DNA of 64,000 nt, taken from the NCBI RefSeq assembly GCF_001625305.1, contig NW_017803865.1, forward strand, positions 119,999 to 183,998. The letters run 5' to 3'. Below, one piece after another: positions 48,526-62,800 of the stretch (position 1 is the first letter of the stretch; every line of letters begins with the position of its first letter). Origin of the DNA: Branchiostoma belcheri. Its lineage: Eukaryota; Chordata; Leptocardii; Amphioxiformes; Branchiostomatidae. The notes beneath the pieces are model-generated. The model searched no databases. It had not been told where the DNA came from and saw only the letters and a list, made by a program, of their open reading frames with translations. The position numbers were made by a program, and so were the translations under genes.

Positions 48526-51500
48526 TCACTCTTCTTCAGCCCAGTCAAAGGGGAAGTCCAACTCAGCGAGAATGCTCTTCATCGTCGTTGCAACAAGACT
48601 GTTCCCCATGAAATAACTGACCATGGTGAGGGCTCCGATTGCACTAGTAGACACGATGACGCTGCATAGCACGAGGTCCTTGAAGAACTGCCCCACAGTC
48701 TTGGTGGCTGACTTTGTGGCGGAGCCGCTTGTGCCGGTACCGTTGGGGAACGTGAACGCCTTGTCACGTGGGCTCCGGGGGGTCGGGCTGCCCGCTGGAA
48801 AGCCAGAAGAAACGACATGGTCAATTCAATTTCTAATCAAACTATGACTTTGAATCTGAAAGACACATGGGGTTTAGAAAGGCTCATAAACGTTAGGTAT
48901 GGTATTTCAACACGTTGCTTCTTGAAAAGTAAAGGCGTGTTTTCCATTAGTCGGGAAACAAAAGTAGATGTGTGACGGTCATACCTTTAGTAAAGATGTA
49001 CATGTGTTTGGCTTTAAACTTGATTAGACTTTCGAACGTCCCGGTGTCATTCCAAGTTCAAAGTTTCCAGTGTAAAGTACACGAATTACATTGGGAATCT
49101 AATTTACTATGGGCCAACAGACTCGCATACCATAATACACACCACACCATGAGTGTGGCCTGCACAGAAGGGTCAATAGCAGATCATCCCCCAGGATCCG
49201 GCTGGTCCTTACAGTCCAACACGCGACAAAATACGATCCTTTCTATCTCATCAATGTCAGTTTAGATCGTTATCTTGTGGGTAACTGTCAAGTTTAGGTT
49301 TGATATCAGGGCTGGCTGATCCGGGGAGGTGTAACCGTAGGAGTGAAGGATTATGTAAGGTCTTTTGATGTGAGGGAAAAGGGAGGCAGGGTAATCCTGA
49401 CCATCTACTGACCGACCCTGTGACGTAGGACCCGCCATATGAGCCGGTGTGACGCATGTACAGGTCGGGTGCGGGGTCGCGCGGGTGACGGGGTCCCGGT
49501 ATCACAGTACCGGGGACGCAGACAGGCTGGTTCTGGGACTAAAACCAGATCCAGCCAGATGAAATCCTGTAAATAGGTCAGCCATGTCAGCGATGACCAG
49601 ATAACATGACGATCAAAGTTATTACTGGAATATTACTGTAGTCAACATTATAACTAGGCCAGGGCAGTTAGATCGTTTTTCAGGTCTCTTTTGGTATTCA
49701 CTGGTACAAAGAGTGACAGGTGCAACCGTGCCGAGGGCCACACTGTGATATCTGGGTCAAGTAAAGAAGTCGCACTGATTATATACATGTCTGATCACAT
49801 GTACGCAGGTCACCCTTAATGTTAGATGTAATTCCCTCACATACGGACACAGACAACGTAATTGTTTCCTCGTCGTCAGGGGTTTTCTTATCCTGTCATG
49901 TTTCTCTGATCCCCACAGAGATGCAAGATGTTTTTCTGATCCCCAAGAAATGAGAGCTTTACGTTCTTCATTTTTTGTAAGAGTATTGAGAGTAGAGAGT
50001 CTAGTCGAGTTAAGTCAAACCCCGTGTGAGGTAGGAACAGTGGAGTTTTGTTAACTTTTATCCGAGTATATCAGAACACAAACCTGCCCGCAGGACGAAG
50101 TGATGATATAAGCAGAGAAGAGCGATGGCGCCAGTGATCTCTGCGCTACAGATATGTAACGATCAGCAACTAGGTTCCCGCCAGCGATAATCTTCGGAAT
50201 GTAGAGTTCACATTTTTACAGTATCAGTTGGAAAGCTTGAGTCGACAGTCTTATTTATACCGTACGAGATCGATAGAATGAAGTGAAAATAAGAGAATGG
50301 GATTTTGCAAACGATTTTTTGTCATTGTCATAATCACGAAGAAAGACTGGATGCAGGGACAGATCTTCCTATGAGAAACGCTGTGCCATCAACTAATGGC
50401 GTATTTTATTACAACCAAATCCGACTTGTTTATTGATATTACCTAAAAATATTGACGTCAACTAGTTGTTTTGTCGGTGAACCACAAAGTTGAAGGGCTG
50501 AGACTGACTTTTGTCTTGATTTGTGGTCTATCTATTCTTCAGAATATACGACCAAAATGGAGGACCTCGAACTTCCGTGGTGACTTGTTCGGCATGATGC
50601 CAAGACAATCCGCGGGACGTCAGGCCCACCCTTCAACAGCCGTGCAGTCCAAACGTGCGGGGTGAGGCTGGGGCAGGGGAAAGACAGTTTTGCATCAGCC
50701 AAAACTAAAACCGCTTTAATGCAGACGGGGTGTGAAACCCGAGTACGTTTCCACAGTTTTCCATGTGATGCTGGAACATGCCCAGAGATCCATCAACGCT
50801 GGCTGGATATGCGAGCTATTCGCTGACATCTCCAGTACATTGACCCCTTCAACTGGCCTATTTAGACAGACATGAAAACAGCACGTTTGCTTACGCTGTT
50901 ATATTGCTCACTACTGCTATACACGCAATCACTGCGTGGCTAAGGGTCCAAATGATATCAGATCAACGTCGATGTATGAGTACATATCTTATCGTGCTTG
51001 CTAACAATATAGTATTTTTGCTTGCAGAACTTCCGATCGTCCCAGGTAGAGATAAACAAATATGGGAATGTTTGATAATGCTTCTTGAGATGAACAGATT
51101 CACTTACTAGTATCTGTCTATGATGGTGACTTTGTCACCAAAAACAAGTCACGACAAACGCAAAGTGAACTGACTCTCCGCAGCAATGTATGAAAATACA
51201 GTATATTAAGATAAAACTACTAATCTCTAATATTACAGGGAGGTAAACCTACATTACCCGCTAAAATGATCAAGTCGATAGAAGCGTTTCTTCAAATCAC
51301 TATAGTTATATATTCTAACTTTACATTAACTTTGAGATTCACCATTCTGTCTACACGTCCGTACATGTCACAGCCCACTCAGGAGACCATTCATTCGTAT
51401 GGACATGTTTCCCTGAAGTCTTACTACCATCAGGATGATTAAGGTCGATTTATCTGTCTACTAATTGGTTAAAGCATGGCTTTGAAATACGAGTTTCTGT

Positions 51501-53272
51501 TTTTGTATCCATCCATTAATCTTAGAGACCAAGATAGAGCTGCTTGTAATGGGATCTGTGATACAGCGGACACAGAAATGTCTCCAGACTCGGGTTCTTT
51601 AACTACATGTAACTCGCGTGTCAGTCCGGAGTGAACCGTGTGTACCTTCAGCATCAGGCCTGGACCAAAATATTCTTCTGTCGTGTGCTACGTTTGAGGG
51701 TCGTGTTCTTGTTTACCAGAACCTTGATACCAAATTAGCTGCCTCCATGTCCTCATCTGACCACCTACTAGAAATGGTCTTTATCTGGCTTTACATTTCA
51801 GGCGTTACCGAGTAACCGTTCAATGTATTTGGGGGGGGGGGGCTTTTTTCTAAACCTGTCACCATAGTTGCACTGCCCCTGTTGCCCGGTGTTATAAAAG
51901 TATGTTCAACCGAATTACTTGAATATCCGACGATAGACCATATTGATGAAGAATACAAAAGACGGTAGGTAGGACCAGGGTCTGGGAACCACTGTGCCAC
52001 CTTCTCTGACACACGGCAGTACTTACCCTCTTTCCCCATCATGACTTCCAGCTGAGTCGGCGCGTCCATGCCATAGATAGTCTTTTTCCGCCATGCCTCA
52101 ATGATGGTTTGATACTCGATGTCGAACCTCTCCGTTTTCTCAACGCCAACAGAATTTCCCTCGTCTCGGTTCTTCAGTTTTTTCAGCCATTTCTCGTCGC
52201 TACAGAAGTCCTTTGGGAGGACTATGCACTCGACGGCGGCACACCGTCCCAGCCGCTCCACCTCCCGCAGAATCCACAGCCGCCTGTTCCCGAAATACGC
52301 CCACCACGAGCCGTCTTTGTAGATAACCTACGGGATAGAAAACACCGTCAGTTATGTGTCACCTTGTTTGTCGACATCCTTTTTGTCCTGGTAACACATC
52401 TTCACGAAGACCCTCCTACAGTGCAAAAAGTATGAGCCAACTCTTATTATTATAACACGTTATATCATACAGATTTTAATAACATACATGATACTATATA
52501 TTGTTTCCAGGTAGGATAAATATGAACGAGGAAACAAAATAATAGACTATGGTCATGAGGACAAAAATAAATAGTCCGTTGAAAAGAAGGTAAAGAAAAT
52601 GTATAAGATATACAAAATGTATAAGATATACATCGCCCCTCTGTGACATAGGCATACATGTATATATGTAGGACCTGATACGTATGTTGATGAGTCACAT
52701 CGTTAGACCATGTGTATAAATGTAGGAGAGGGCCAGGTTGATATTTTTCTTTTAATTTGCCTAAGACCACAATAGACGAGGGGGTCCTTTCAACAACTCT
52801 AAATTATATGCGTGTCACTTTCACAAAACAAAGCAGAAATTGTTTTAAGGAGAAAGTTTGTTATATGGCTCGTTCTAAATTCGAACCTCTAAATATACCC
52901 AAAGAACTAGTCTAAGAAGTTCCACGCATCGATCAAAGATTCGTCTACCAATGCGAGCGATGTTGTCTTTACGTTACTAATCAGGTGTCATAAAAATTAC
53001 TTATGCTCCATGTTGTTGACCGATGATACATGACTAGAATATCAATCATACGCGAGGTTGCTGAAATAGCACAAACTGTCTGATCATCATGAATGAACAA
53101 AACGTGTTGTTACCTCAATCTTGGGTATGTCCGAAATCTTAATCTCGTTGAAGAGAAGCTGCCTGAAGGTCTCCAGCATGTCCGAGCCGTTGCTGAACTT
53201 GCAGGGGACCATATCGGCCGTGAAGTGGATGTCGGACGGCCGGATCCACTGGTACCACGTTATTCCGGGCAT
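48526..53272 (-). CDS. ParB/sulfiredoxin-like domain protein with C-terminal transmembrane helix
   Basis: Minus-strand exons: 53272-53114, 52327-52027 and 48794-48526, giving 242 residues in phases 0 and 1. Residues about 9-85 match the ParB/sulfiredoxin (ParBc) fold. IRPSDIHFT comes first, then a helix (LETFRQLL), DIPKIEVIY, and DGSWWAYFGNRRLWILREVE. GNRRLW aligns with the GERR box of ParB and the GGCHR of sulfiredoxin, but it has no cysteine at the sulfiredoxin catalytic site. CIVLPKD closes the domain. A charged middle part follows, then a Ser/Thr/Gly-rich spacer and one hydrophobic helix (LVLCSVIVSTSAIGALTMVS, about 192-215), ending acidic (FDWAEEE). A tail- or inner-membrane-anchored ParB-like protein is unusual. 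Enzymatic or nucleotide-binding function is unproven. ATG 53272 is the first in frame. An exon-like frame sits in its 3.2 kb last intron. Confidence 0.8.
49413..49526 (-). other. Exon-like open frame inside the ParB-like gene's last intron
   Basis: Minus strand, between acceptor-like ctggttctgggac (reverse complement gtcccagaaccag|) and donor TCG|gtcagt. It has 38 codons rich in Pro, Gly and Tyr (DPAPDLYMRHTGSYGGSYVT) and is GC-rich. It is phase 0 on both sides and so does not fit the phase-1 intron of the host gene. It could be an exon of another transcript or chance. Confidence 0.25.
51831..51842. repeat. Poly(G) run
   Basis: Twelve consecutive g. Confidence 0.95.
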
Positions 53273-56200
53273 CGTTGCGGTCTTACGAGTACTGAGGGAC
53301 CACAAGTCTGAAGAATGTTTTCCCGGGAAAGTGTTGGAGATCTCAGAAGCCTTCCGTCACGATGCAGCAGCCTTGTCGGTTGCTCTGACAGCTTTCTTCA
53401 ATCCGGCAGCGGTTAACGCATTCCTTACAGCTTTCTGTTACACTTACAGTACGCTCGTTCAATCGGCCAAATATCAGGACGCAAAACAAACGCAGAATCC
53501 TTTAGCTGCTGCACACTGAAAGCCTTGGTCTCCGGCTGGGAGGTGTTCCCCGGTGTTTCTCAAGTCGAAGCCGCCGCGGCTTACAGCCGACCCTCAGGCA
53601 CGCCTGGTGATTAGTCCGTTGCTAAAAGTACCCCTGGTGGCACGGAATGGCTAGAAGAATTTGCTGCAACACTAAAACGCTCCGCCGATCGGCAGCTTCC
53701 CAGCGAACACAGGCCCTGCCGTCCCACAGGTTATTCGGTGTCAATTTATAGTAAACCGTTAAAGCCACAGGACACAGCTGTCCAAGTCAGACCTTGGAAT
53801 TTCTGGTTTGGCTGCAGCTGGGTGTTCAGCTAGCAAGACTTGGGTACCTTTTCCAGTGGAGACCAATTAGAGTGAGCCTTTGGCTTAGCGCGTCCGGACT
53901 CTACCTACCACACACCGAGGATTACCACCGTAAGCGATACCGGATCACACCGTAGCCTTTCGCATGAACCTTGATCAGTCGATTCCTTCAGTAACCAAGG
54001 GCAACCGGCGGGCAAGGATCAAGCGCATCCTTTCCGCGACTCTGTCCAATCACAAGCCGCCACGTCCACAAGAGTGGTGTCTTCAATTCGTGGCACACGA
54101 GTGAAGCGTCTTCTGTTTTTGAAGGTCTCTGACGTAGATGCTCTAAAATGGGTGCCCCACTGTGGCCTACATTCGCGCCATGGGCACTATCGGAATCTAT
54201 GAAGGTCATCAATCATATTTGTCGCGTTTTAACATCCCCGTGCTACACGGTTAACAATAACACACGGTGCCAGACTTGACGTCCGTCTCTCTATATTCAG
54301 ATTCGGCAAATATAGATGAGCGAAAGGCTGAGAAGAAAACAGCAGGGAGGGGCTAGCCGGCCGAAAGTGGCCATGTTGTGCGCCATCATCATTGAACTCC
54401 TAGAGTGACTCCATGTAACAGATTTGTGTTCTCTCTGATCACCATTAATAGTAGTTGGAGCCTCAGAACTAGAAAACCATTGGAAGATGTAGTATCCCTG
54501 GCTGTGTTCCTAGCATGAAACACACTCTCCTCGAAAACTCAGTGAAAACTGCAGCAGACAGAGGCTGGCCAGTGTCATAGTTGAACTGCTCATGGTATGA
54601 ACGATGAAGACATACCGTTGATCTTCTTATGGCACGACGGTTGAAAATAGTCATTAATATTGTTCTACATGTATATCTAATCATGAATGGCACGGAGTTT
54701 TTCTAGATTCTTTATCTGACAACTTTCAACATTCTTTCTTCTGAGACTTACGCGTCTGTCGATCACCTCCTACTGAATAAATAACGTACTGGCGCGTCAG
54801 CATATGAACCTGATATGAACTGCAACAACAAGTCATTGCATCGGAACACGTTTCTCACAATTTGTCGTCACACATCGCACTACCATAGCCGGATGGTGCT
54901 GTGGACTGTCGTCTACTTGCCAGATCGTAGTGCGACAGAGCGAGCCACAGAGGCGCGCTTGAGATCGACTAGTTTCAGGTTGGAAAACAAGGAATGTCGG
55001 CAAACGACAGCAACAGAGAGAACACTTGAGACTTTTAATCCCCACTAGCGGATCGGAGTTCCAATCTTATCCCAGCCCTTTAGTCGGCAAACCGATGCCG
55101 CCGCGTTTGTGTCACTTTGACACTTGTGGTATCTTTATTTTCGATTATGATAACAATTCCCCATTCACTTTTGCTGTTTGGATACATCGTTTTCGTACAA
55201 GTAAATGCACATTCATTTAACAAAGCCATTGATAAATATTAATATAGGCCTAGGTCCGTTTTTCTCAACCTTAATGGCTGTTGGGCTAATGTTGGTAAGA
55301 TTACACATTCACGTTTAGGAAGAAAGAGAATTCAACAAAAGAAACATCCACAATACTAAGCAAGGTCGTTATCATCTTAAGTATGCTCGTCATGCAGCCA
55401 CTCCGCCTCGCAGCAATGTTTCCTCGTAGATATATTGTGTAATCTCTTTTAAATCATGCGTTCATGATCTATCTATGTTTTCTGGAGAAATACATCACGT
55501 GAATGACATAGATGAACCATTCACCCGTGGTGTCATCAAAACACGATTTGTACATCAATCCTCCAAGGTAATAGATATTGTTCCCACGTTATGCACGGAT
55601 CAACCGAAATGTATCAAATTACCCGTATTTTTCACAAGCCAGGGATGCAAACTACTACTTTATATCCGAAATGATGTATTCTTATCTTGGAAGTTCAATC
55701 TTAAATCACACACACTTTAGACGACGCTGCCTCTATGCTTCTCTTGTGTATGAACTACGGATGGTTTGACATTCAAAGCCTCACATAATCGCTCTCTATC
55801 TGTGGACATGTCCCTTCTACAGAAAGACAAATGTTTTCACAAGTGCACCGATCAATTTTACTTTGACGTCTGGGGGTTTGTGGTTACAAATGTTTTTACA
55901 AAGCAGCTCCATTTCACGTTGCAAAACATCCAAAAACTGTATATAGCTGTAAGCATATTTTCTATACCAACGTACTTTTTCCAAGTCATTCATAGCTTTA
56001 ATAAAATGTTTTCACAAAACATCCTAACAAATTATTGTCAAAATCACATAATGAAAAATGTTCATACACCAGGGCATGTATTTCCACATCTTAGGTTGAC
56101 AAAACAAAATGAATCTGCACCATATGATAATCCTCAACCATAGCCATACATGATAATAAAAGACTTGCTGGACTCAAAATGTGCTCAAACATTTACTTAG

Positions 56201-56836
56201 ATTAACGTGACTAAAAAATCTGGTCTGATACAGATTCCATTGGCATGTATATTAGCAATATTGCTCTGTAGCCTAATTCTATGAAAAACAATGGTTCACC
56301 CAATATTTACAGATATATGTACATGTATATTTTTATTGCACAATATTCATACAAACATGTTCAACTTCCTGAGATCAAATGTTTGTCTACAATGATGTTT
56401 ATGACAGCTGTTATCAGCATATATTTTGTCTATCTACAGACCTTTAGTCATCATAAACAACTAAAACTAAATGAAGCTGACTCAAGAATTGGATGTAAAA
56501 GATTGACAGGAATAATCTGCTAGACTAAGTATTGCAGCAAATGTTTCCTTGCATGTCTGCATGCTTTACTCTGTTAGAAGAGATTTTGGTCAGTTTCCCT
56601 AGTACTAGTTGTAGCAATTTCTTTCAATTATAGATTGTGGGAAATGAAAGAAATCATGGATGACACTACTTGAGAAACATAGAGTTGTAGAAAGGGCCAC
56701 AAAAAAACACCCCCCCACACACACACCGAAACCTCTGCTTGGAGAGTATGCATGTTTATCCCAATGGTATCTTGCTAATCAGGTGTGTAGCACTGTAACT
56801 TGATCATGATGTGATGTTCTTGCTTGCAGCATGAAG
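53273..56836. other. Region between the ParB-like gene and CCDC112
   Basis: 5' flank of the ParB-like gene, GC-richer to about 54.2 kb, then AT-rich sequence that includes the CCDC112 3' UTR. No exon supported on either strand. Confidence 0.45.
56332..56337 (-). promoter_or_regulatory. Possible poly(A) signal of CCDC112
   Basis: AATAAA on the minus strand, about 500 bases past the CCDC112 stop. Confidence 0.3.
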
Positions 56837-59800
56837 TTATACACCTTGTCTCCAGTTGGGGACAGCTCTGTAATGAAAAGAAATTCTGTAAATTCACTTC
56901 TAGTCCTAGTACATGTACTTAAATTCTGGGGCTCTATCTTTGAGCTTGTGTCTGAAACAATGCTACTGATACAGTGTAAGGCAGAACAAATCTCTGCAGT
57001 GTGATGAGTTTGTGGTAATGAGAGTGGTGTCAAGAGTCACTGTAAAAATGCAAACTTAAAAACTGCAAAAATGTGATAGTACACTGTTTGTAGTATCTAT
57101 AACATCAAGTAGAAAAAAGACAATCTTGATTATACTTTTAACTTACAGTTGGTGCAAGACTTCCAGAGGCAAGGTCACTAACCACTGGACTACACATACT
57201 ACCTTACACATATACAACATGGTGGAAACACAACAGATTGACGATAGCACGCTGCAGATAATGTATGATAGATGACCCTGAGATATTGTAGCGGTACCAA
57301 ACACAGCCATGTACTACTGATTTGGAGGTTAGTAGCCTTTTGCTGATGTTTGATGGTTGATACATCAAAGGAAACTTCATAAAACGTAAATGGCAAAGGA
57401 CTATATGACAGAAAGCAAAATGATCAACACAGGTAATGTTTAGGAAAACATGCAGCCAAGAGACCCTGCAAGACTTATTTAGGCTGAGTGAAAATGTAAA
57501 GCATTGGAAAACATTTTTGTGGAGTACAGTTGTTACAGGCTGTGCCCAGAATATAACCCTTTAAAGACACGTTTATGTCCTGAATGTGTCAATTGGCCCT
57601 CCACCGTGCCTGTTGCCTTTGAAACCCTCCCCCAGCAGGAGCAGGTGCATCAACACCACAGTTACAACTAATGTGCTGACCTATGACCCTGCTGGTCAAA
57701 CCAATAACCTCGTGCCTGTTGTAATTTTTTGTTCACTCCTCTGCCTTCCCTTGGCTTAGGTGCTTGAATCTTAGGCTTTTGTTCTACGTCATGTTTGGAA
57801 CTGTGATATGAAATTATCAGTAAGGCCACTCCGACTTAATTTTATGGATGACATCCGCGCGCGCATTGATTTTCGCCTGTTCTCAAAAAAAAAAAAAAGA
57901 AAAAAAAAAAAAGATCACGCTCTAGGCCTCTACACTAGGACTCTAGTCCATGGTAGTTAGTGACAATACGGAGCCGGTTGTAACTCTGGATCAGATGGCA
58001 CCCTGGCTACCGAACAACGGCAAGAACCTGTGCCGATTAATAAATTCCGCAAAAAGCCAGCATGTGTTGGCTTGTCGTATACGTCGCTATGTACTGCGCA
58101 ATACCAGCTTTGTATCCCTGTGGTTTAGTAGCATTTTTATTTTGGGTCGGAATTTTTATTTATTCGCCCGCGCGCACTAGTTTGGTGATCTTCAGAGGAT
58201 GTCATCCATAAAATTAAGTCGGTGTGGCCTAACTTGGCTGTAAAAGAATATCAAGACATTGTAAACAATTGACCAACTTTTAAGAAAAGAATGTGTTTTC
58301 TTCCAAATGTGCTGGAAAAACATATCTATTATATGGTGCATGTTTATTATTTCCAGCATTTGACTGTTTTTGACATAACCTGTACTGATGTCAGAATGGC
58401 ACATACAAGTACCAAAATACAAAACAACAACAGACCACCTGTGTAGGAATCTAGAATGAATCACACATCTTATACATATTTGTACATGGTCTGCATGTTG
58501 CACCAGACCTTCATGCACAAGGCTGTCTATTTGTTGTGCCAGACAGGGGAATATGTGGCAGCTATGGAAGCAATGCGATATTCAGCCAAGTGTCAGAACT
58601 CTGGCTCCGTGTTTTTAGCATATTTCATTGCAATGAGGTCAAGTGCCACCAGGGGGCATGGCTACCAGATATTTGCATGTCTACTTTAGGGAGACACAGA
58701 TTACTGTTAAGTTCATTAATCATGACCCTTTGCATCTTCCCATCTTTTCTCTTTCTTGTGACATTTAGAAGATCATTTGTTGGTGGTGATCATAAAAATA
58801 TAAGATCACAATGAATTTGGAATGGACTGAAGGAAACCTATAAACAGAAGATACTCAGAACTTTCCCTTGCCTCTATTTTGTTATTATGCTATTCTATCT
58901 CTTCCCCAACTACCCGTATGTTTTTGCCAGGATTTCACACACACTTTGACATGCACCTCTTCCCATTTTGCCTTTTAGGATTGTCATTAAGCCTAAAAAG
59001 ACGACAGCTACAGCTTATATGTCCTAGGGGTCAATGACCTGATGTCCCTGCTACATGTATGTGGGTTGGTCTTCATATATAATTATTGGCATTGCCTCTA
59101 CCTCCTACTAGTACATGTAACTTGGAATACCAAGAACTATCAATCAGAGTGTTTATAAACAGTGTACTAGCAATTTGCTACAGTACAAGTGTGGATAAAC
59201 ATAAAAATGCTCAATGCAGAAAGACATGCCTGTACCTGTATTCATGTAACTAGCAAATATGAGTTCTCTCTCTATCTCTGTTCCTCAAATTCTACCCTTA
59301 AATATACCCCCAAAAATGTGAATAACGTCTGCTGAAAAGGTCAACATATGCTCCTTGCAGATAAGCTTCAAGACGTCTCAGTATAATGGGTGACTGTGTA
59401 ACTGTAGGGTCACCCTCTGTTATCACATATTGCTATTCTTAAAGTAAAACTGCTCAATCCTGTAGACGTACTTCTGATGGTGTGTAAATTACTTCCAAAC
59501 AGCTGAGAAAAAATTGCACGTAATAAGATTAGTCAAAACAGATGGTAATGTTCCTGCATGCAAATATCACCGCAGTGCTTGCGTGTTAGGCAAACAAATT
59601 CTAACAACTTGCCAGTCTTTGGTGCAGGCATTGTTGGAGACTTGCAACACACCAAAAGTCTGGACACTTTCTTCCCACTAAAGGCACTAAGTTTTAGGCA
59701 ACATTTTAGCTGTCATATCTGTCATGTGATCATGATTTGGCTGCAGGTGTGTTACTTGCCTGCATCATGTGATCATCATGTGACCATCATGACTTTTGTG

Positions 59801-62800
59801 ACCATTCATGTGCTACTCACCTGTGAGTCATGTGCAACACTCTTCCCCCTCCAGTGGCACCAATCTCCTTGTTTCTCTGTTTCCACAGTGCAGTTGGCTT
59901 GTACAGTCTGCTGAGGTCTCTCTCAACCTTTACTTCCACCTAGGACAGCAATTCCAAGTTTCTTGAAATGAAACCATGGTAATATCTACAGCTGTACAGA
60001 CAAGTAAGCTATGTTAATTATGCATGCCATAATGATTATTTATAATTATTATATATTTTCATTAGCACTTACGCAAGTTTACAAATTCTCCTTCAATAGA
60101 AAGAGCTACAAAGCAAATTCAAACCCTGCTGGATGGAGCTCACCTGACCCTTCAGCTTTTCCAGCCTTTTGTTCTTCTCTTTTACAGCTTCTTCTCTTGC
60201 TCTCTCTTTAGCCAGTTTCTCCTCTACCATTTTCTGGTCCTATGAGCATGGAAGCCATAAAAGAAAAGAGAAGGGCAAAAGAGAGAAAGATGTGGATCAA
60301 AAACTGTCCATGTAAAAACTGTTTGGTCCCTGCCCTCACCCTTACATTTTGTTTTAATGGAGCCTGTTTAATGTGTCATTCATGGGCATTGGAACAGAAC
60401 CATGTGTACTGTTTATTATCAACAAATTATAATTATGAGGTTTACAACAGGGGGTTGACTTTTTTTAATACGTTTTGCTCAATACAAGGCCACATGGACC
60501 ATTTCTGGGCATCTCTTCTTAGCTTGACTATCTCACCCTTTCCTGAAACCTAGACATTTCCTCTGCTACTGCCATCTGTTTCCTGGCTCTGTCCTGCCTA
60601 TATTGCTCCTCCTGCTCCCTTCTCAGTACTTCCTCCTCCTCCTGTCTCTGCCTCCTGTACTGCTCCACCTGGGCTCTCACAGCAGCCTACAACATGGACA
60701 TATATCTCATGTTCAAGGAACTGGGGGTAGCAATGTTGTCAATACTACAGTACTACAGTTTAATACAACAACAGATTTTTCTGGCACGGCAGAAGTTCCT
60801 AAACACACAAAAAATGCCACACCTGTCTCTCTCTTTCCTTCTCTTGATGCTTAGCTTTAGAAAGTTCTTCCTTCAATTTTCTTTCCTCCTCTTGGGCTCG
60901 TTGTAGCTCTTTCTGTACCTGTAAACATGTGTTCATAAAGTATATTATGTCATAATATTATGTAACACTAACTGGATTTCAAGGTGAAAAAAGAATCTCT
61001 GGCAGCTGCTCTCTGCTGATTTTGAAATTTGTTGACCTTCTACCAATCTATAAATATGGCAAAAGGTCATCAACTGTGTGACAGCTGCTTCAAAGACATT
61101 TTAGATGAGCAGGCCAGAGACTGTAGTGATACTGTGACCTAGAAAGGGTTATAAATCATCTTACTACTGCAAATGGGAAATGGTGCATGTTGGTTGAGGC
61201 ATACAAAAACTTCACAATTCATAATTGGCAACAGGACCACATTTTCCATGTTACTCTTACCTTCCAGGCATTGAGTCGTTTCTTCTTCTCTTCTCTCTCC
61301 TGCTCCATCTGTTTGCTCCTGGCTGTCAGCATCTCCTCATCATCACTGCTACTGTCCTCATCAGCCTGTTTCAGAAGCTCCTCTTTTTCTGACTACAAGA
61401 GAAAAGATAATCATTACAGCATTACTGTTGACAGAAATGTTCCCTTTGACCTTCATCTAGTAATAGGTTGATAAGTTATAGAATTGAAAATTTCACCATA
61501 TCAGCTGAAAAATGTAATTGATATGCTTTATCTAGATTATACACAATGTCATCAAGAAATTATCTGTACATGCCAACTGAAAAAAATAGGAGAAGACAAG
61601 AACCTCTTTCTGTTTTCTCCAGTTGGCTATGGCTTCCTTCTTTCTTTCCTTGAGAGTTGTATACTCCTGGTACCAACTCTCGTGCTGTCTTACATCTCCT
61701 ATAGTCCTCCCAGGGCAGGCATGCACAGCTTCATCTAGAAATGCAGCCTTACCCTAAAACATATAGGCAACATGTTGGATACATACTTAAGTAAGTCTAA
61801 CTTCTCTGTGTGTATCACACTGTAAATCTCAAAAGTTTGCAGTAGTTTTATTTTTTGCAGTTTTTGCTGTGACCTGTTAATGTAAAATCATGGCACCACA
61901 GATATACATAGAATGGTTTATATTTTGTATTACATGTATTATTTTACTATAGAACTGTTCCAACTGTGAAATTAAGTCACCACGAAAATAAGCAAGTCTG
62001 TAGTAGTCTTGAAACACCATGACATTTCTGTATTGTGTAAGTCTTTTCAGCATGCCATAAAACAAGCTGTACAGTAAAACTATGTACATGTAGTTGTCCA
62101 ACTAAAGTTTAGTTCAACCTAGTGATGTACATGTATGTCCAAATGGTGTTAATCTACCCTGAACTTGCTCCTAGTTTTGAGGAATGCCTGGTGATCATAG
62201 TCATCCCATCCACCTTGATGTCCACCAGTTTGAGCCAAGAATCTCTGCAACAGAAAACAACATGCTAAAAATAACTATAACCTACTGGCTAGGATTTCCA
62301 ATCAACCATTTGTGCAGGAAGGAAACATTGTTGACATTCACACTGATGAATACACATTAGATCCTTTCCAGGACACAGAAATGGAATGCACTGCATCATA
62401 TCATACACTCACATAACACTGACCAAGTGTGTATAAGACGTCTATGTTGTAAAATTTACCCAAAACTGGAAAACTCACCTCAAATGCAGCAACTTCTGGT
62501 GGGAGATCCTTCATGACGTTGTTCTTGAGGGACAAATTTTTGGCTTTAGCACCTTTGGTTTCCATAGCAACCCCAGCGGGACCCTGTGCCCAGGCATCAA
62601 TCTTCTTCTCCAGGGCAGTGACCTCTTGGGTCAACGTCCTCTCATCTCTCAGTAACTCCTCATAGCTGGAATAATCCAGCGACAATGTATTGCTTAATAT
62701 AGAAAAATAGTCAAGGTCTCATATAATTGCATCCATGTACGTTGATGCATAAATGACTTGAACAGAGACTTGTTTTGGGACAGACATTTTATAAAGCTTA

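Noticed and set aside
52109-52435. 108-residue plus-strand frame
   Set aside because: Antisense shadow of exon 2 of the ParB-like gene.
56779-57033. 84-residue minus-strand frame across the last CCDC112 exon
   Set aside because: It is a different frame from the one that fits the phase-2 donor at 59821 and gives the expected RAVPNWRQGV ending.
57950-58180. 76-residue frame in CCDC112's last intron
   Set aside because: Lies wholly inside the MITE and matches no transposase.
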